Assembly: GCA_947463665.1 (NCBI GenBank) | Contig: CANHUD010000024.1 | Coordinates: 1-16,549, forward strand | Direction of reading: 5' to 3' | DNA length: 16,549 nucleotides | Source of the DNA: Sphingobacteriales bacterium | GTDB taxonomy: Bacteria; Bacteroidota; Bacteroidia; Chitinophagales; Chitinophagaceae | In this document: piece after piece, positions 1 to 6,985 of the stretch | How the letters are laid out: each line of letters begins with the position of its first letter | Numbering within the stretch: the stretch's first letter is position 1 | Program-made: the position numbers and the translations under genes | Notes under the pieces: model-generated | The model's input: the letters and a program-made list of their open reading frames with translations, nothing else | What the model was told of the DNA's origin: nothing | Database searches by the model: none

Positions 1-2
1 CT

Positions 3-455
3 GATTACCTCAAACAGGTGATGATGGAGCAGCATGGTCTGAATGAATCAACCATCGGGGAACGATTTGCCGATACAAGGGATACCCTTTGCTATGCTAC
101 GAACGACAACCAGACCGCTGTTGCGGGATTATTACAGCAACCGGGAGATATGGCACTGGTGATCGGCGGAAGAAACAGTTCGAATACATCCCATCTGGTT
201 GAACTCTGCGAGCAGGTGCTGCCCACCTTTTTTATTCGCTCTGAAGACGATATTTTATCGGCCTCAGAACTCTTACATGCCAACTGGCGAACAAGGGAAG
301 AAACAACTGTTTCGAATTGGTTACCTACCGCCCAACCCGTGCGCATTCTTGTCACCAGTGGTGCTTCCTGCCCGGATTCAATGGTAGAGGGAGTTCTTCG
401 GAAGATTCATGGATTCTATCCGGCCGCGTACCCGTTTGATGAAGTTTCTTATTGA
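3..455 (+). CDS. ispH: 4-hydroxy-3-methylbut-2-enyl diphosphate reductase, C-terminal 150 residues (5' end outside window)
   Basis: Last step of the MEP isoprenoid pathway: a cytosolic 4Fe-4S enzyme that reduces HMBPP to IPP and DMAPP. The frame is open from base 3, so the start lies outside the window. The visible part carries DTLCYATNDNQ, whose Cys (residue 30 of the fragment) matches the third cluster-ligating Cys of E. coli IspH (family knowledge). It is followed by GGRNSSNTSHLVELCE (about residues 55-70), which corresponds to the NSSN substrate-binding stretch, and by TSGASCPDSMVEGVL near the end, another conserved IspH block. The stretch NESTIGERFADTRDT before the Cys resembles the longer, roughly 400-residue IspH form seen in Bacteroidota and cyanobacteria; this is an inference because the N-terminus is missing. 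The TGA stop at 453-455 lies inside the 3' end of the convergent cmk, an overlap of 7 bases. Confidence 0.95.
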   Translation, partial: DYLKQVMMEQHGLNESTIGERFADTRDTLCYATNDNQTAVAGLLQQPGDMALVIGGRNSSNTSHLVELCEQVLPTFFIRSEDDILSASELLHANWRTREETTVSNWLPTAQPVRILVTSGASCPDSMVEGVLRKIHGFYPAAYPFDEVSY

Positions 456-1138
456 TCACCGGAACACTCCCTTGCCCACGTAAGAGCCAGTTGTAACTGC
501 TCTTCAGGAGTGATATCTGAATTGTCCAGGATGACGGCATCATCTGCTTTGCGCAAGGGAGAAACCTCCCGGTGCGAATCGATATAATCCCGCATTTCCA
601 GGTTGGCCTTTACTTCTTCGATCGTAATGTTGGGATTTTTGGCGAACAATTCTTTGAAACGTCTTTCCACCCGAATGGCATTATCTGCCGTCATGAAAAT
701 TTTCAGCTCTGCCTGTGGAAATACAGTTGTACCAATATCGCGCCCGTCCATCACCACCCCTTTTGCCTCTCCCATTTTACGCTGCTGCGCCACGGCAAAC
801 GTCCGAACCTCCCGTATAGCAGCCACTTCGCTCACTTTCTCCGCCACTACCAGATCCCGGATCAGAAACTCTACATTTTCTCCATTCAGGTGTATTTCCC
901 TGTTACCGGAACGGGTGTTGACTACAAACTCCAGCTCTATATTCCTGAGCGCTTCCTCTACTTCTTCTGTAGCAGTCCAATTGGTTTGGTTTCTCAGAAA
1001 ATACAGCGTGATGGCTCTGTACATAGCGCCCGTGTCTATGTATGTGTAGTCAAGCTCCTGTGCAAGCTGCCTTGCCAGCGTACTTTTTCCGCAGGATGAA
1101 TAGCCGTCGATGGTGATGATGATCTTTGCTGCTTTCAT
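449..1138 (-). CDS. cmk: Cytidylate kinase (CMP/dCMP kinase)
   Basis: Transfers phosphate from ATP to CMP or dCMP, supplying CDP for RNA, DNA and phospholipid precursors; cytosolic. The 229-residue product has the full family length. Visible signatures in order: P-loop GYSSCGKST (residues 12-20), DTGAMYR (35-41) for nucleotide binding, GRDIGT (132-137), and the C-terminal block beginning RDYIDSHR (183-190) and continuing into PLRKADDAVILD, the CMP-binding and lid region. The start at 1138 puts MKAAKIIITIDG directly before the P-loop, as expected. On the same strand clpC ends 121 bases upstream, and a strong hairpin (1147-1181) ends 8 bases before this ATG, so expression may be independent of clpC or controlled by that hairpin. 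The 3' end overlaps convergent ispH by 7 bases, and there is no room for a normal terminator between them. Confidence 0.97.
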   Translation of the reverse strand: MKAAKIIITIDGYSSCGKSTLARQLAQELDYTYIDTGAMYRAITLYFLRNQTNWTATEEVEEALRNIELEFVVNTRSGNREIHLNGENVEFLIRDLVVAEKVSEVAAIREVRTFAVAQQRKMGEAKGVVMDGRDIGTTVFPQAELKIFMTADNAIRVERRFKELFAKNPNITIEEVKANLEMRDYIDSHREVSPLRKADDAVILDNSDITPEEQLQLALTWARECSGDQ

Positions 1139-1146
1139 ATAAAATA

Positions 1147-1181
1147 CCGGTCTCCGAAGGAATTCCTCCTCCGGAGACCGG
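1147..1181 (-). terminator. Strong hairpin between clpC and cmk: possible clpC terminator or cmk leader control element
   Basis: Read as minus-strand RNA, the 35 bases fold as a continuous 16-bp stem closed by a GAA triloop. The outer ten pairs are perfect (arms ccggtctccg and cggagaccgg), and the inner six include two G-U pairs. Those two wobbles would be A-C mismatches in the opposite strand's RNA, so the fold favours the clpC-to-cmk direction. It lies 79 bases past the clpC stop and is followed by TATTTTAT and then the cmk ATG. A GC-rich stem plus a short T-rich tail fits an intrinsic terminator, but the T tract is weak and the start codon is only 8 bases away. An effect on cmk translation or mRNA stability is therefore equally possible. 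The GGAGGAGG in the upstream arm resembles a Shine-Dalgarno sequence, but it is about 25 bases from the ATG and buried in the stem. Confidence 0.6.
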
Positions 1182-1259
1182 GCGCATAATTACGTATTCT
1201 ATCTGATTTATTCAAATCATCGTTAAGGATGCCTTGCAGGTCAAGTGCAAAACTCTTTG

Positions 1260-3791
1260 TCAGGCAGCAGAATGTTCTGCACTGGCCCCTTCACTAAGGG
1301 TGAATTTTAATTTCTGTTCCTCCTTGTCAAGGTCACAGATCATTACATCACCAGGTTTGATATTCATACTGAGAATTTCTTCTGCCAGCGGATCTTCCAG
1401 GTATTTCTGGATCGCCCTATGCAGCGGTCGTGCACCAAACTGCTGGTCGTACCCCTTATCGGCAATAAAGTTCTTGGCCTCATCGGTAATCTCCAGCGTA
1501 AAACCCAGATTCTTCAGGCGTTTCAGCACACCTTTCATCAGAATATCAATGATCTCGAAAATATTCTCTTTGGTCAGTGAGTTAAAGATGATCACATCAT
1601 CTACCCGATTGAGAAATTCCGGAGAGAACGTACGCTTCAGCGCCTTCTCGATCACTGCTTTTCCTGCTTCTTCAGCATGTTGCACTCTCGACTGTGTGGC
1701 AAATCCTACCCCTTCACCAAAATCCTTCAGCTGACGAACCCCAATGTTAGAGGTCATGATGATCAGCGTATTCTTGAAATCCACTTTTCTGCCGAGACCA
1801 TCGGTGAGCTGGCCATCGTCCAGTACCTGCAACAAAATATTGTAAATATCCGGATGTGCTTTTTCAATCTCGTCCAGAAGAATAACAGAATATGGTTTTC
1901 TTCTAACCTTTTCGGTTAGCTGTCCGCCTTCTTCATAACCCACATATCCGGGAGGAGCACCGATCAGTCGGCTCACGGTGAATTTTTCCATGTATTCACT
2001 CATATCGATCCGGATAAGTGCCTCTTCAGAATCAAACATGTATCGTGCCAGGGATCGCGCCAGTTCGGTTTTACCCACACCGGTTGGTCCGAGGAAAATG
2101 AAGGTGCCGATTGGCTTCTTCGGATCTTTAAGACCCACCCGGTTTCTCTGAATGGCCTTGACTACTTTCAGGATGGCTTCATCCTGGCCAACCACCATGC
2201 CTTTCATGTCTACCGACATCTTCCGGAGCTTATCGCTCTCTGCCTGTACCATTCTTTTCACCGGAATGCCGGTCATCATACTAACCACTTCGGCGATATC
2301 CTCTTCACTGATGGGATAGCGTTTATGTTTGCTTTCTTCTTCCCAGGAGTTTTTAGCTTTTTCCAGTTCTTCCTGCAGGCGTTTTTCGGTATCCCGCAGA
2401 GAGGCCGCTTCTTCGAAGCGCTGGCTTTTGACCACACGGTTCTTTTCATGCTTGATGTCTTCGATCTTTTTCTCCAGATCGAGGATATCCTGCGGCACGT
2501 TAATGTTCTTGAGGTGAACCCGCGCGCCTACTTCATCCATCACATCAATTGCCTTATCGGGCAGCAGACGGTCGGTAATGTAGCGATCGCTGAGTTTGAC
2601 ACAGGCATCGATGGCATCATCAGCGTAGCTGACATTGTGATAATCTTCGTATTTCGACTTGATATTGTTCAGGATCTGCATGGTTTCTTCCACTGTTGGA
2701 GGATCCACCACTACTTTCTGGAAACGGCGATCGAGTGCACCATCTTTTTCAATGTGCATCCGGTATTCATCGAGGGTGGAAGCACCAATGCACTGGAGTT
2801 CGCCACGAGCCAGTGCCGGCTTAAAGATGTTGGATGCGTCCAGCGAACCGCTGGCACCACCGGCACCAACGATGGTATGAATTTCATCAATGAAAAGGAT
2901 GACATCCCTGTTTTTTTCCAGTTCGTTCATGATGGCCTTCATGCGTTCTTCAAACTGGCCGCGGTATTTAGTACCCGCAACAAGGGCTGCAAGGTCGAGT
3001 GAAACCACCCGCTTGTCGAACAGCACCCGGGAGACTTTCCGCTGTACAATGCGCAATGCCAGTCCTTCCACAATGGCTGTTTTACCAACCCCCGGTTCTC
3101 CAATAAGGATCGGGTTATTCTTCTTTCTGCGGGAGAGGATCTGGGATACCCGTTCGATTTCCTCTTCTCTTCCTACGATGGGATCCAGCGTGCCCATTTC
3201 CGCCAGTCGCGTAATGTCTCGCCCAAAATTATCCAGAACCGGTGTTTTGCTTTTGGCAGCCGGTTGCTGTTGTTTGGCTTTCTGCTGATACCCGCGCTTC
3301 TCCTCATCAAAATCGTCGTCGGGGTCATCTGTGTACTCACTCTTTACATCGTTGCTTCTGACCACTCCGAGATCATTGCGGAAGAGATCGTAATCAATGT
3401 CAAACTGATTTAGGATCTGGGTAGCGATGTTCTCTTTGTTTTTCAGGATCGACAGCATCAGGTGTTCCGTTTCTACCATCGGGCTTTTGAGGGCCTTGGC
3501 TTCGAGAACGGTTACCCGGATCACCTTCTCGGCCTGACGGGTCAGCGGAAGGCTGTTTATGTTGGCGATGTTCTTGCCGGTCTTGTCTTTTACTGCGAGC
3601 TCCACTTCCTTACGCAGTTCGTAGAGGTCGACATTAAGGTTTTTCAGGATTTTAACGGCGGTGTTTTCTCCTTCACGTATCAAACCGAGCAACAGGTGTT
3701 CGGTACCGATAAAATCGTTTCCCAACCTCAACGCTTCTTCCCTGCTAAAAGAGATGATTTCTTTAACCTGGGCCGAAAAGTTGTTGTCCAT
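1260..3791 (-). CDS. clpC: ATP-dependent Clp protease ATP-binding subunit ClpC
   Basis: Hexameric AAA+ unfoldase that feeds substrates to the ClpP peptidase in the cytosol. The 843-residue product has the complete ClpC layout. Two Clp N-terminal repeats (about 1-145) are followed by an acidic and Gln-rich linker (about 150-182). AAA+ domain 1 has Walker A GEPGVGKT (231-238) and Walker B ILFIDE (298-303). A UVR-type coiled region lies around 445-480 (KSQRFEEAASLRDTEKRL), which separates ClpC from ClpB, whose middle domain is much longer. AAA+ domain 2 has Walker A GPTGVGKT (568-575) and Walker B VILLDE (636-641). The VGF tripeptide at 695-697 sits where ClpC and ClpA carry the ClpP-docking loop, supporting a proteolytic role. 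The C-terminal small domain has GARPLHRAI (786-794). Nothing looks degraded. Adaptors such as MecA or McsB are not in the window. It is divergent from the STAS gene across 93 bases. Confidence 0.97.
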   Translation of the reverse strand: MDNNFSAQVKEIISFSREEALRLGNDFIGTEHLLLGLIREGENTAVKILKNLNVDLYELRKEVELAVKDKTGKNIANINSLPLTRQAEKVIRVTVLEAKALKSPMVETEHLMLSILKNKENIATQILNQFDIDYDLFRNDLGVVRSNDVKSEYTDDPDDDFDEEKRGYQQKAKQQQPAAKSKTPVLDNFGRDITRLAEMGTLDPIVGREEEIERVSQILSRRKKNNPILIGEPGVGKTAIVEGLALRIVQRKVSRVLFDKRVVSLDLAALVAGTKYRGQFEERMKAIMNELEKNRDVILFIDEIHTIVGAGGASGSLDASNIFKPALARGELQCIGASTLDEYRMHIEKDGALDRRFQKVVVDPPTVEETMQILNNIKSKYEDYHNVSYADDAIDACVKLSDRYITDRLLPDKAIDVMDEVGARVHLKNINVPQDILDLEKKIEDIKHEKNRVVKSQRFEEAASLRDTEKRLQEELEKAKNSWEEESKHKRYPISEEDIAEVVSMMTGIPVKRMVQAESDKLRKMSVDMKGMVVGQDEAILKVVKAIQRNRVGLKDPKKPIGTFIFLGPTGVGKTELARSLARYMFDSEEALIRIDMSEYMEKFTVSRLIGAPPGYVGYEEGGQLTEKVRRKPYSVILLDEIEKAHPDIYNILLQVLDDGQLTDGLGRKVDFKNTLIIMTSNIGVRQLKDFGEGVGFATQSRVQHAEEAGKAVIEKALKRTFSPEFLNRVDDVIIFNSLTKENIFEIIDILMKGVLKRLKNLGFTLEITDEAKNFIADKGYDQQFGARPLHRAIQKYLEDPLAEEILSMNIKPGDVMICDLDKEEQKLKFTLSEGASAEHSAA

Positions 3792-3823
3792 TAGAGGTAT
3801 GATTTAATAAAATTCAATCTTTA

Positions 3824-3831
3824 CAATAATA
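3824..3831 (-). promoter_or_regulatory. Candidate -7 element for clpC
   Basis: On the minus strand this reads TATTATTG, seven of eight positions of the Bacteroidota -7 consensus TAnnTTTG. It lies about 32 bases before the clpC ATG, in the AT-rich divergent gap. I see no convincing TTTG -33 partner at the usual spacing, so this is a weak candidate. Confidence 0.25.
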
Positions 3832-3836
3832 ACGAA

Positions 3837-3844
3837 TAATTTTG
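3837..3844 (+). promoter_or_regulatory. Candidate -7 element for the STAS-rnz-hydrolase operon
   Basis: TAATTTTG is an exact match to the Bacteroidota -7 consensus TAnnTTTG. It ends 40 bases before the STAS-gene ATG, giving a predicted leader of roughly 30-35 bases. A -33 TTTG element is not evident at 17-23 bases upstream; TTTACA at 3820 is too close. The element lies back to back with the weaker clpC candidate, so the two promoters would share a compact divergent region. Confidence 0.4.
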
Positions 3845-3884
3845 ACTAATTGTTACGGGCAACCGGACGTTACAACCAGTAATT

Positions 3885-4259
3885 ATGCAGGTCAAACTTG
3901 ATACCAAAGAGAAATTCCATGTCATAACGATCCTTGAAGCGTCGCTTACTGCAAATATGACAGCAGAATTGGAAACTACGTTTGCAAGGCTCACCCAAAA
4001 TGACGTTAAAAATTTTATTGTGGATATGGAGCCGGTGCAGCGCATCGACCTTGAAGCATCCAAAAAATTAGCGGACATGCAGCAAAACAGCTATGAAAAC
4101 GGTCATTCGTTTGTGATCTGTGGCATCCAGCCGGAAGTGGAAACCTTTCTGGACGAGGCAGAGCTGCTGGAGTTGTTGAACATCACGCCCACACTGAGTG
4201 AAGCTATGGACATCGTGCAGATGGAAGAAATTGAGCGGGAGTTGTTCAACGATGATTAA
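3885..4259 (+). CDS. Small STAS-domain protein (anti-sigma-factor antagonist-like), lacking the usual phospho-acceptor Ser
   Basis: A 124-residue cytosolic protein made almost entirely of one STAS domain, the fold of SpoIIAA-type anti-anti-sigma factors. The pattern fits: an N-terminal strand pair (FHVITILEASLTANMTAEL, about 11-29), a strand NFIVDMEPVQRIDL (43-56), a helix (58-70), the strand HSFVICGI (74-81), and a C-terminal helix ending in TLSEAMDIV (103-111). In phospho-regulated members the loop after the third strand reads DSSG. Here the aligned residues are DLEA (55-58), so the Ser that is phosphorylated is Leu. This suggests a structural or binding role rather than a classic kinase/phosphatase switch (inference). 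No kinase, phosphatase or sigma factor gene is nearby. The stop is 9 bases before the ribonuclease Z ATG, so the two are very probably co-transcribed. The acidic tail (EEIERELFNDD) lies outside the core fold. Confidence 0.85.
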   Translation: MQVKLDTKEKFHVITILEASLTANMTAELETTFARLTQNDVKNFIVDMEPVQRIDLEASKKLADMQQNSYENGHSFVICGIQPEVETFLDEAELLELLNITPTLSEAMDIVQMEEIERELFNDD

Positions 4260-4268
4260 TTGTTAATT

Positions 4269-5180
4269 ATGTTCGCGGTAACCGTACTTGGTAATAATTC
4301 TGCCCTTCCCATGCACGACCGTCACCCAACGGCTCAGGTATTGACATACAAAGAGCAGTTGTTTCTGATCGATTGCGGAGAAGGCACCCAGATGCAGATG
4401 AACGCCTTCAAAATCCGGCGTAGCCGCATCGGTCATATTTTTATTTCCCATTTGCACGGCGACCATTACTTTGGATTGTTTGGCCTGCTGAACAGTTATG
4501 GGCTCAATGGAAGAAGAGACCCTTTGCATATCCATGCTCCTGCAGCCCTTGAACCGCTTCTGAAACTCTCCTTCGACGTGGCAGATGTGAACCTTCCCTA
4601 TGCGCTGCATTTTCATGCCATTCGGCAGGGCAGCGTTTTGCTGGACGATGAAAACCTTATGGTCACTGCCTTTCCGGTCACCCATCGGATTGAATGCTGG
4701 GGCTTTCTTTTTCGGGAAAAGCCGAGGCCGCGAAAAGTGATTCCGGAAAAAGCCCGCGAGGCAGGAATCCCCCAAGCATTTTATCCTCAGCTGAAAGCAG
4801 GCTCGGATTACAGGCACAAGGAAGGCCATATTACCCTAAATGAAGAAGTCACGGAACCGGGGCCTGCGGCCCGATCCTATGCTTATTGTGCAGACACTCT
4901 GTATGAACCACAGAAGATCGGCGAAGTGGTAAAGAATTGTTCGATGATCTACCACGAGGCCACCTATCTGGAGGATCAGCAGGAAAAAGCAGCGGCTCGC
5001 TATCACTCTACAGCGGCCCAGGCTGCCCGGATAGCAGCAGATGCAGGCGTAAACAAACTACTGATCGGCCATTTTAGCAGTCGCTATACCGATCTTCAGC
5101 CATTTCTGGAAGAATCCCGTTCCATTTTTTCAGCTACTGATCTGGCCATCGAAGGAACTACGTATCTTGTTGGGAAGTAA
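4269..5180 (+). CDS. rnz: Ribonuclease Z (tRNase Z, short form)
   Basis: Metallo-beta-lactamase-fold endonuclease that removes 3' trailers from tRNA precursors; short-form members are homodimers with two zinc ions per subunit. The product is 303 residues, the normal short-form length. The zinc motif is SHLHGDH (60-66: His61, His63, Asp65, His66), and further ligands are visible as His139 (VTHR), Asp209 (CADT) and His268 (IGHFSSRY). The inserted arm around 150-200 (KPRPRKVIPEKAREAG and following) corresponds to the flexible tRNA-binding region. The frame is open to a TTG at 4260, but the ATG at 4269 gives the standard MFAVTVLGNNSALP start and is preferred. It starts 9 bases after the STAS gene and ends 8 bases before the secreted hydrolase, as the middle gene of a three-gene operon. 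Confidence 0.96.
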   Translation: MFAVTVLGNNSALPMHDRHPTAQVLTYKEQLFLIDCGEGTQMQMNAFKIRRSRIGHIFISHLHGDHYFGLFGLLNSYGLNGRRDPLHIHAPAALEPLLKLSFDVADVNLPYALHFHAIRQGSVLLDDENLMVTAFPVTHRIECWGFLFREKPRPRKVIPEKAREAGIPQAFYPQLKAGSDYRHKEGHITLNEEVTEPGPAARSYAYCADTLYEPQKIGEVVKNCSMIYHEATYLEDQQEKAAARYHSTAAQAARIAADAGVNKLLIGHFSSRYTDLQPFLEESRSIFSATDLAIEGTTYLVGK

Positions 5181-5188
5181 CCCTTACT

Positions 5189-6094
5189 ATGCGATCCCTA
5201 TTTGTTGCCTTATTTTGTTGTTTTTCATTTTCCGCCATGACCCAGCAACCTCCTGAGATTCCGCTGTACCGAAAAGCCATTCCGGGTGCAAAAGCTTCCG
5301 CTGATCTTGAAAAGGCTGAGACGGGCAGCGATGGTGTTGTTCGTGTAGCGCGGATTTCCAAGCCAACCTTACGCATTTATTCGCCGGATCCCGCCAATCG
5401 TAATGACATCGCCATCCTCATTTTTCCCGGTGGCGGATACGCCATCAATGCCATTAAACATGAGGGCTGGGATGTAGCGGAATACCTGCGCAGCCAGGGT
5501 TTTACGGCCATTGTGGTAAAGTATCGCCTTCCGGATTCTGCCACGATGGAGCACCCGGAGATGGGACCTTTACAGGATGCGCAGGAAGCATTGCTCTATG
5601 TGCGCAAACAGGCCAAAAAATTAGGGATCAATCCGGCAAAAACGGGTGTAATAGGCTTTTCAGCAGGTGGTCATCTTGCTTCTACGCTGTCGACTCACTT
5701 TGTGTACCATAAAAAACCGGCATCGGTGCGGCCGGATTTCTCCATTCTGGTGTACCCGGTGATCACTCTTTCCACACCGGCTGCGCATACCGGTTCTCGT
5801 GACCGGTTACTGGGGAAACTTCCAACTCCGGAAACCCTTACCCGCTTTTCCAATGAGCTGCAGGTAACCCCTGAAACGCCACCCGCCTTTTTGGTGCATG
5901 CAAAGGACGACCGGGTCAGCATTGAGAATACGTATCTGTACAGGGATGCCCTTCAGAAAAATGGTGTAACGGTGGAGACGCTGATTTACGAGAAAGGCGG
6001 CCATGGATACGGGATGCACAACCGGCAGTCGGATGTATTCTGGCCATCAAAAGTAGTGGAATGGCTAAAACAGGCGCCGCTGTTATGCCTCTAA
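5189..6094 (+). CDS. Secreted alpha/beta-hydrolase, acetylesterase/acetylxylan-esterase-like
   Basis: Predicted exported serine hydrolase of 301 residues. An N-terminal signal peptide (MRSLFVALFCCFSFSAMTQ) should direct it to the periplasm or outside. The hydrolase core follows: IFPGGGYAINA (78-88) as the GGGY oxyanion-hole segment, nucleophile elbow GFSAGG (Ser158), Asp240 or Asp241 in HAKDDRVS, and His272 in GGHGYGM, giving a complete Ser-Asp-His triad. This arrangement resembles the esterase group that includes acetylxylan esterases and feruloyl-esterase-like enzymes, many of which deacetylate plant polysaccharides. The actual substrate cannot be told from the sequence, and a peptidase or general carboxylesterase is possible. 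It begins 8 bases after rnz and is probably co-transcribed although functionally unrelated. Its stop lies 12 bases inside the 3' end of the convergent dapA. Confidence 0.85.
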   Translation: MRSLFVALFCCFSFSAMTQQPPEIPLYRKAIPGAKASADLEKAETGSDGVVRVARISKPTLRIYSPDPANRNDIAILIFPGGGYAINAIKHEGWDVAEYLRSQGFTAIVVKYRLPDSATMEHPEMGPLQDAQEALLYVRKQAKKLGINPAKTGVIGFSAGGHLASTLSTHFVYHKKPASVRPDFSILVYPVITLSTPAAHTGSRDRLLGKLPTPETLTRFSNELQVTPETPPAFLVHAKDDRVSIENTYLYRDALQKNGVTVETLIYEKGGHGYGMHNRQSDVFWPSKVVEWLKQAPLLCL

Positions 6095-6970
6095 TGTCTT
6101 CATCAGCCCCCGGATTTTTTCCTGTAGCTGCTGGCTGACCGGATAAACCGGCAACCGGAAGAAATTACCACAAATGCCCATCTCCGAGAGATAAACCTTT
6201 ACTCCACTTGGATTCCCTTCCTCGAAAAGGGAAGAAAGGATATTGAGGAACCGTAAATGAACCGGACGCGCTTCATCGAACTTTCCTTCCAGTGCCAATC
6301 GAATCATAGAGGAAAAAGGCCCCGGATAGGCATTGGCCACAACAGATATAACTCCAATGGCACCGGAAGCGATGAGCGGCATGGCGATGGCGTCATCCCC
6401 ACTGATCACCTCAAAACCTGCCGGTTTGTGTGCGATGATCTGCATGATCTGCTCCATATTTCCGGAGGCTTCCTTGGTAGCTACGATGTTCGGGCATTCC
6501 CTGGCAATCCGGAGCGTAGTCTGTACCGATACATTCATACCTGTTCTGCCCGGTACGTTGTACATAATTACCGGTAAGGGAGACGCATCATTGATGGCTT
6601 TATAATGCTGGAACAATCCTTCCTGATTCGGTTTGTTGTAATAGGGACTGACCGACAAAACCCCCTGATATGCCTCAAGGTTAGTATCGCGAAGCGCATA
6701 TACTACTTCTGCCGTATTGTTACCACCGATACCGGCAACGAGTGGGCGTTTGCCGTTGTTGTGACGGGCAACATACGTAAATACAGCCTGTTTTTCTTCT
6801 TTCGTAAGTGTTACATTCTCTCCTGTGGTTCCCATGACCACCAGGTAATCCACATTTCCTTCCGACTGATGGTTGAGTAAGCGGGACAGAGCCTCCCAGT
6901 CGATGGAACCATCTTCTGTGAAAGGGGTTACAATGGCTACGCCCGTTCCCCTGAATAACTGTACAGACAT
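6083..6970 (-). CDS. dapA: 4-hydroxy-tetrahydrodipicolinate synthase
   Basis: Condenses pyruvate with aspartate semialdehyde, the first committed step to diaminopimelate and lysine; cytosolic, usually a homotetramer. The 295-residue TIM-barrel protein has normal length. Visible active-site residues: GTTGEN (47-52) with the Thr pair, SPYYNKP (108-114) with the Tyr of the neighbouring-subunit proton relay, YNVPGRTG (137-144) with catalytic Tyr137 and Arg142, and Lys166 in VATKEASGN, which forms the Schiff base with pyruvate. The glycine-rich GDDAIAMPLIASGAIGVISV stretch (191-210) is also standard. Related lyases such as N-acetylneuraminate lyase share the fold, but the THDPS motif set and the housekeeping context favour DapA. 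It starts 15 bases after the accA stop, so it is probably the second gene of an accA-dapA operon. Its 3' end overlaps the hydrolase gene by 12 bases. Confidence 0.94.
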   Translation of the reverse strand: MSVQLFRGTGVAIVTPFTEDGSIDWEALSRLLNHQSEGNVDYLVVMGTTGENVTLTKEEKQAVFTYVARHNNGKRPLVAGIGGNNTAEVVYALRDTNLEAYQGVLSVSPYYNKPNQEGLFQHYKAINDASPLPVIMYNVPGRTGMNVSVQTTLRIARECPNIVATKEASGNMEQIMQIIAHKPAGFEVISGDDAIAMPLIASGAIGVISVVANAYPGPFSSMIRLALEGKFDEARPVHLRFLNILSSLFEEGNPSGVKVYLSEMGICGNFFRLPVYPVSQQLQEKIRGLMKTLEA

Positions 6971-6985
6971 ATAAAAAGGTTAGGA

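Noticed and set aside
572..1099. Open reading frames of 148-175 codons on the plus strand opposite cmk
   Set aside because: They are complementary shadows of a well-supported kinase gene and their translations show no recognisable domain.
2325..3002. 225-codon open frame on the plus strand within clpC
   Set aside because: It lies entirely antisense to conserved ClpC AAA+ coding sequence; the Phe/Ile-rich product looks like a reverse-strand by-product of codon bias.
4260..4268. Upstream TTG start for ribonuclease Z
   Set aside because: The ATG at 4269 gives the conserved N-terminus of the family; the TTG would add three non-conserved residues and sits directly against the previous stop codon.
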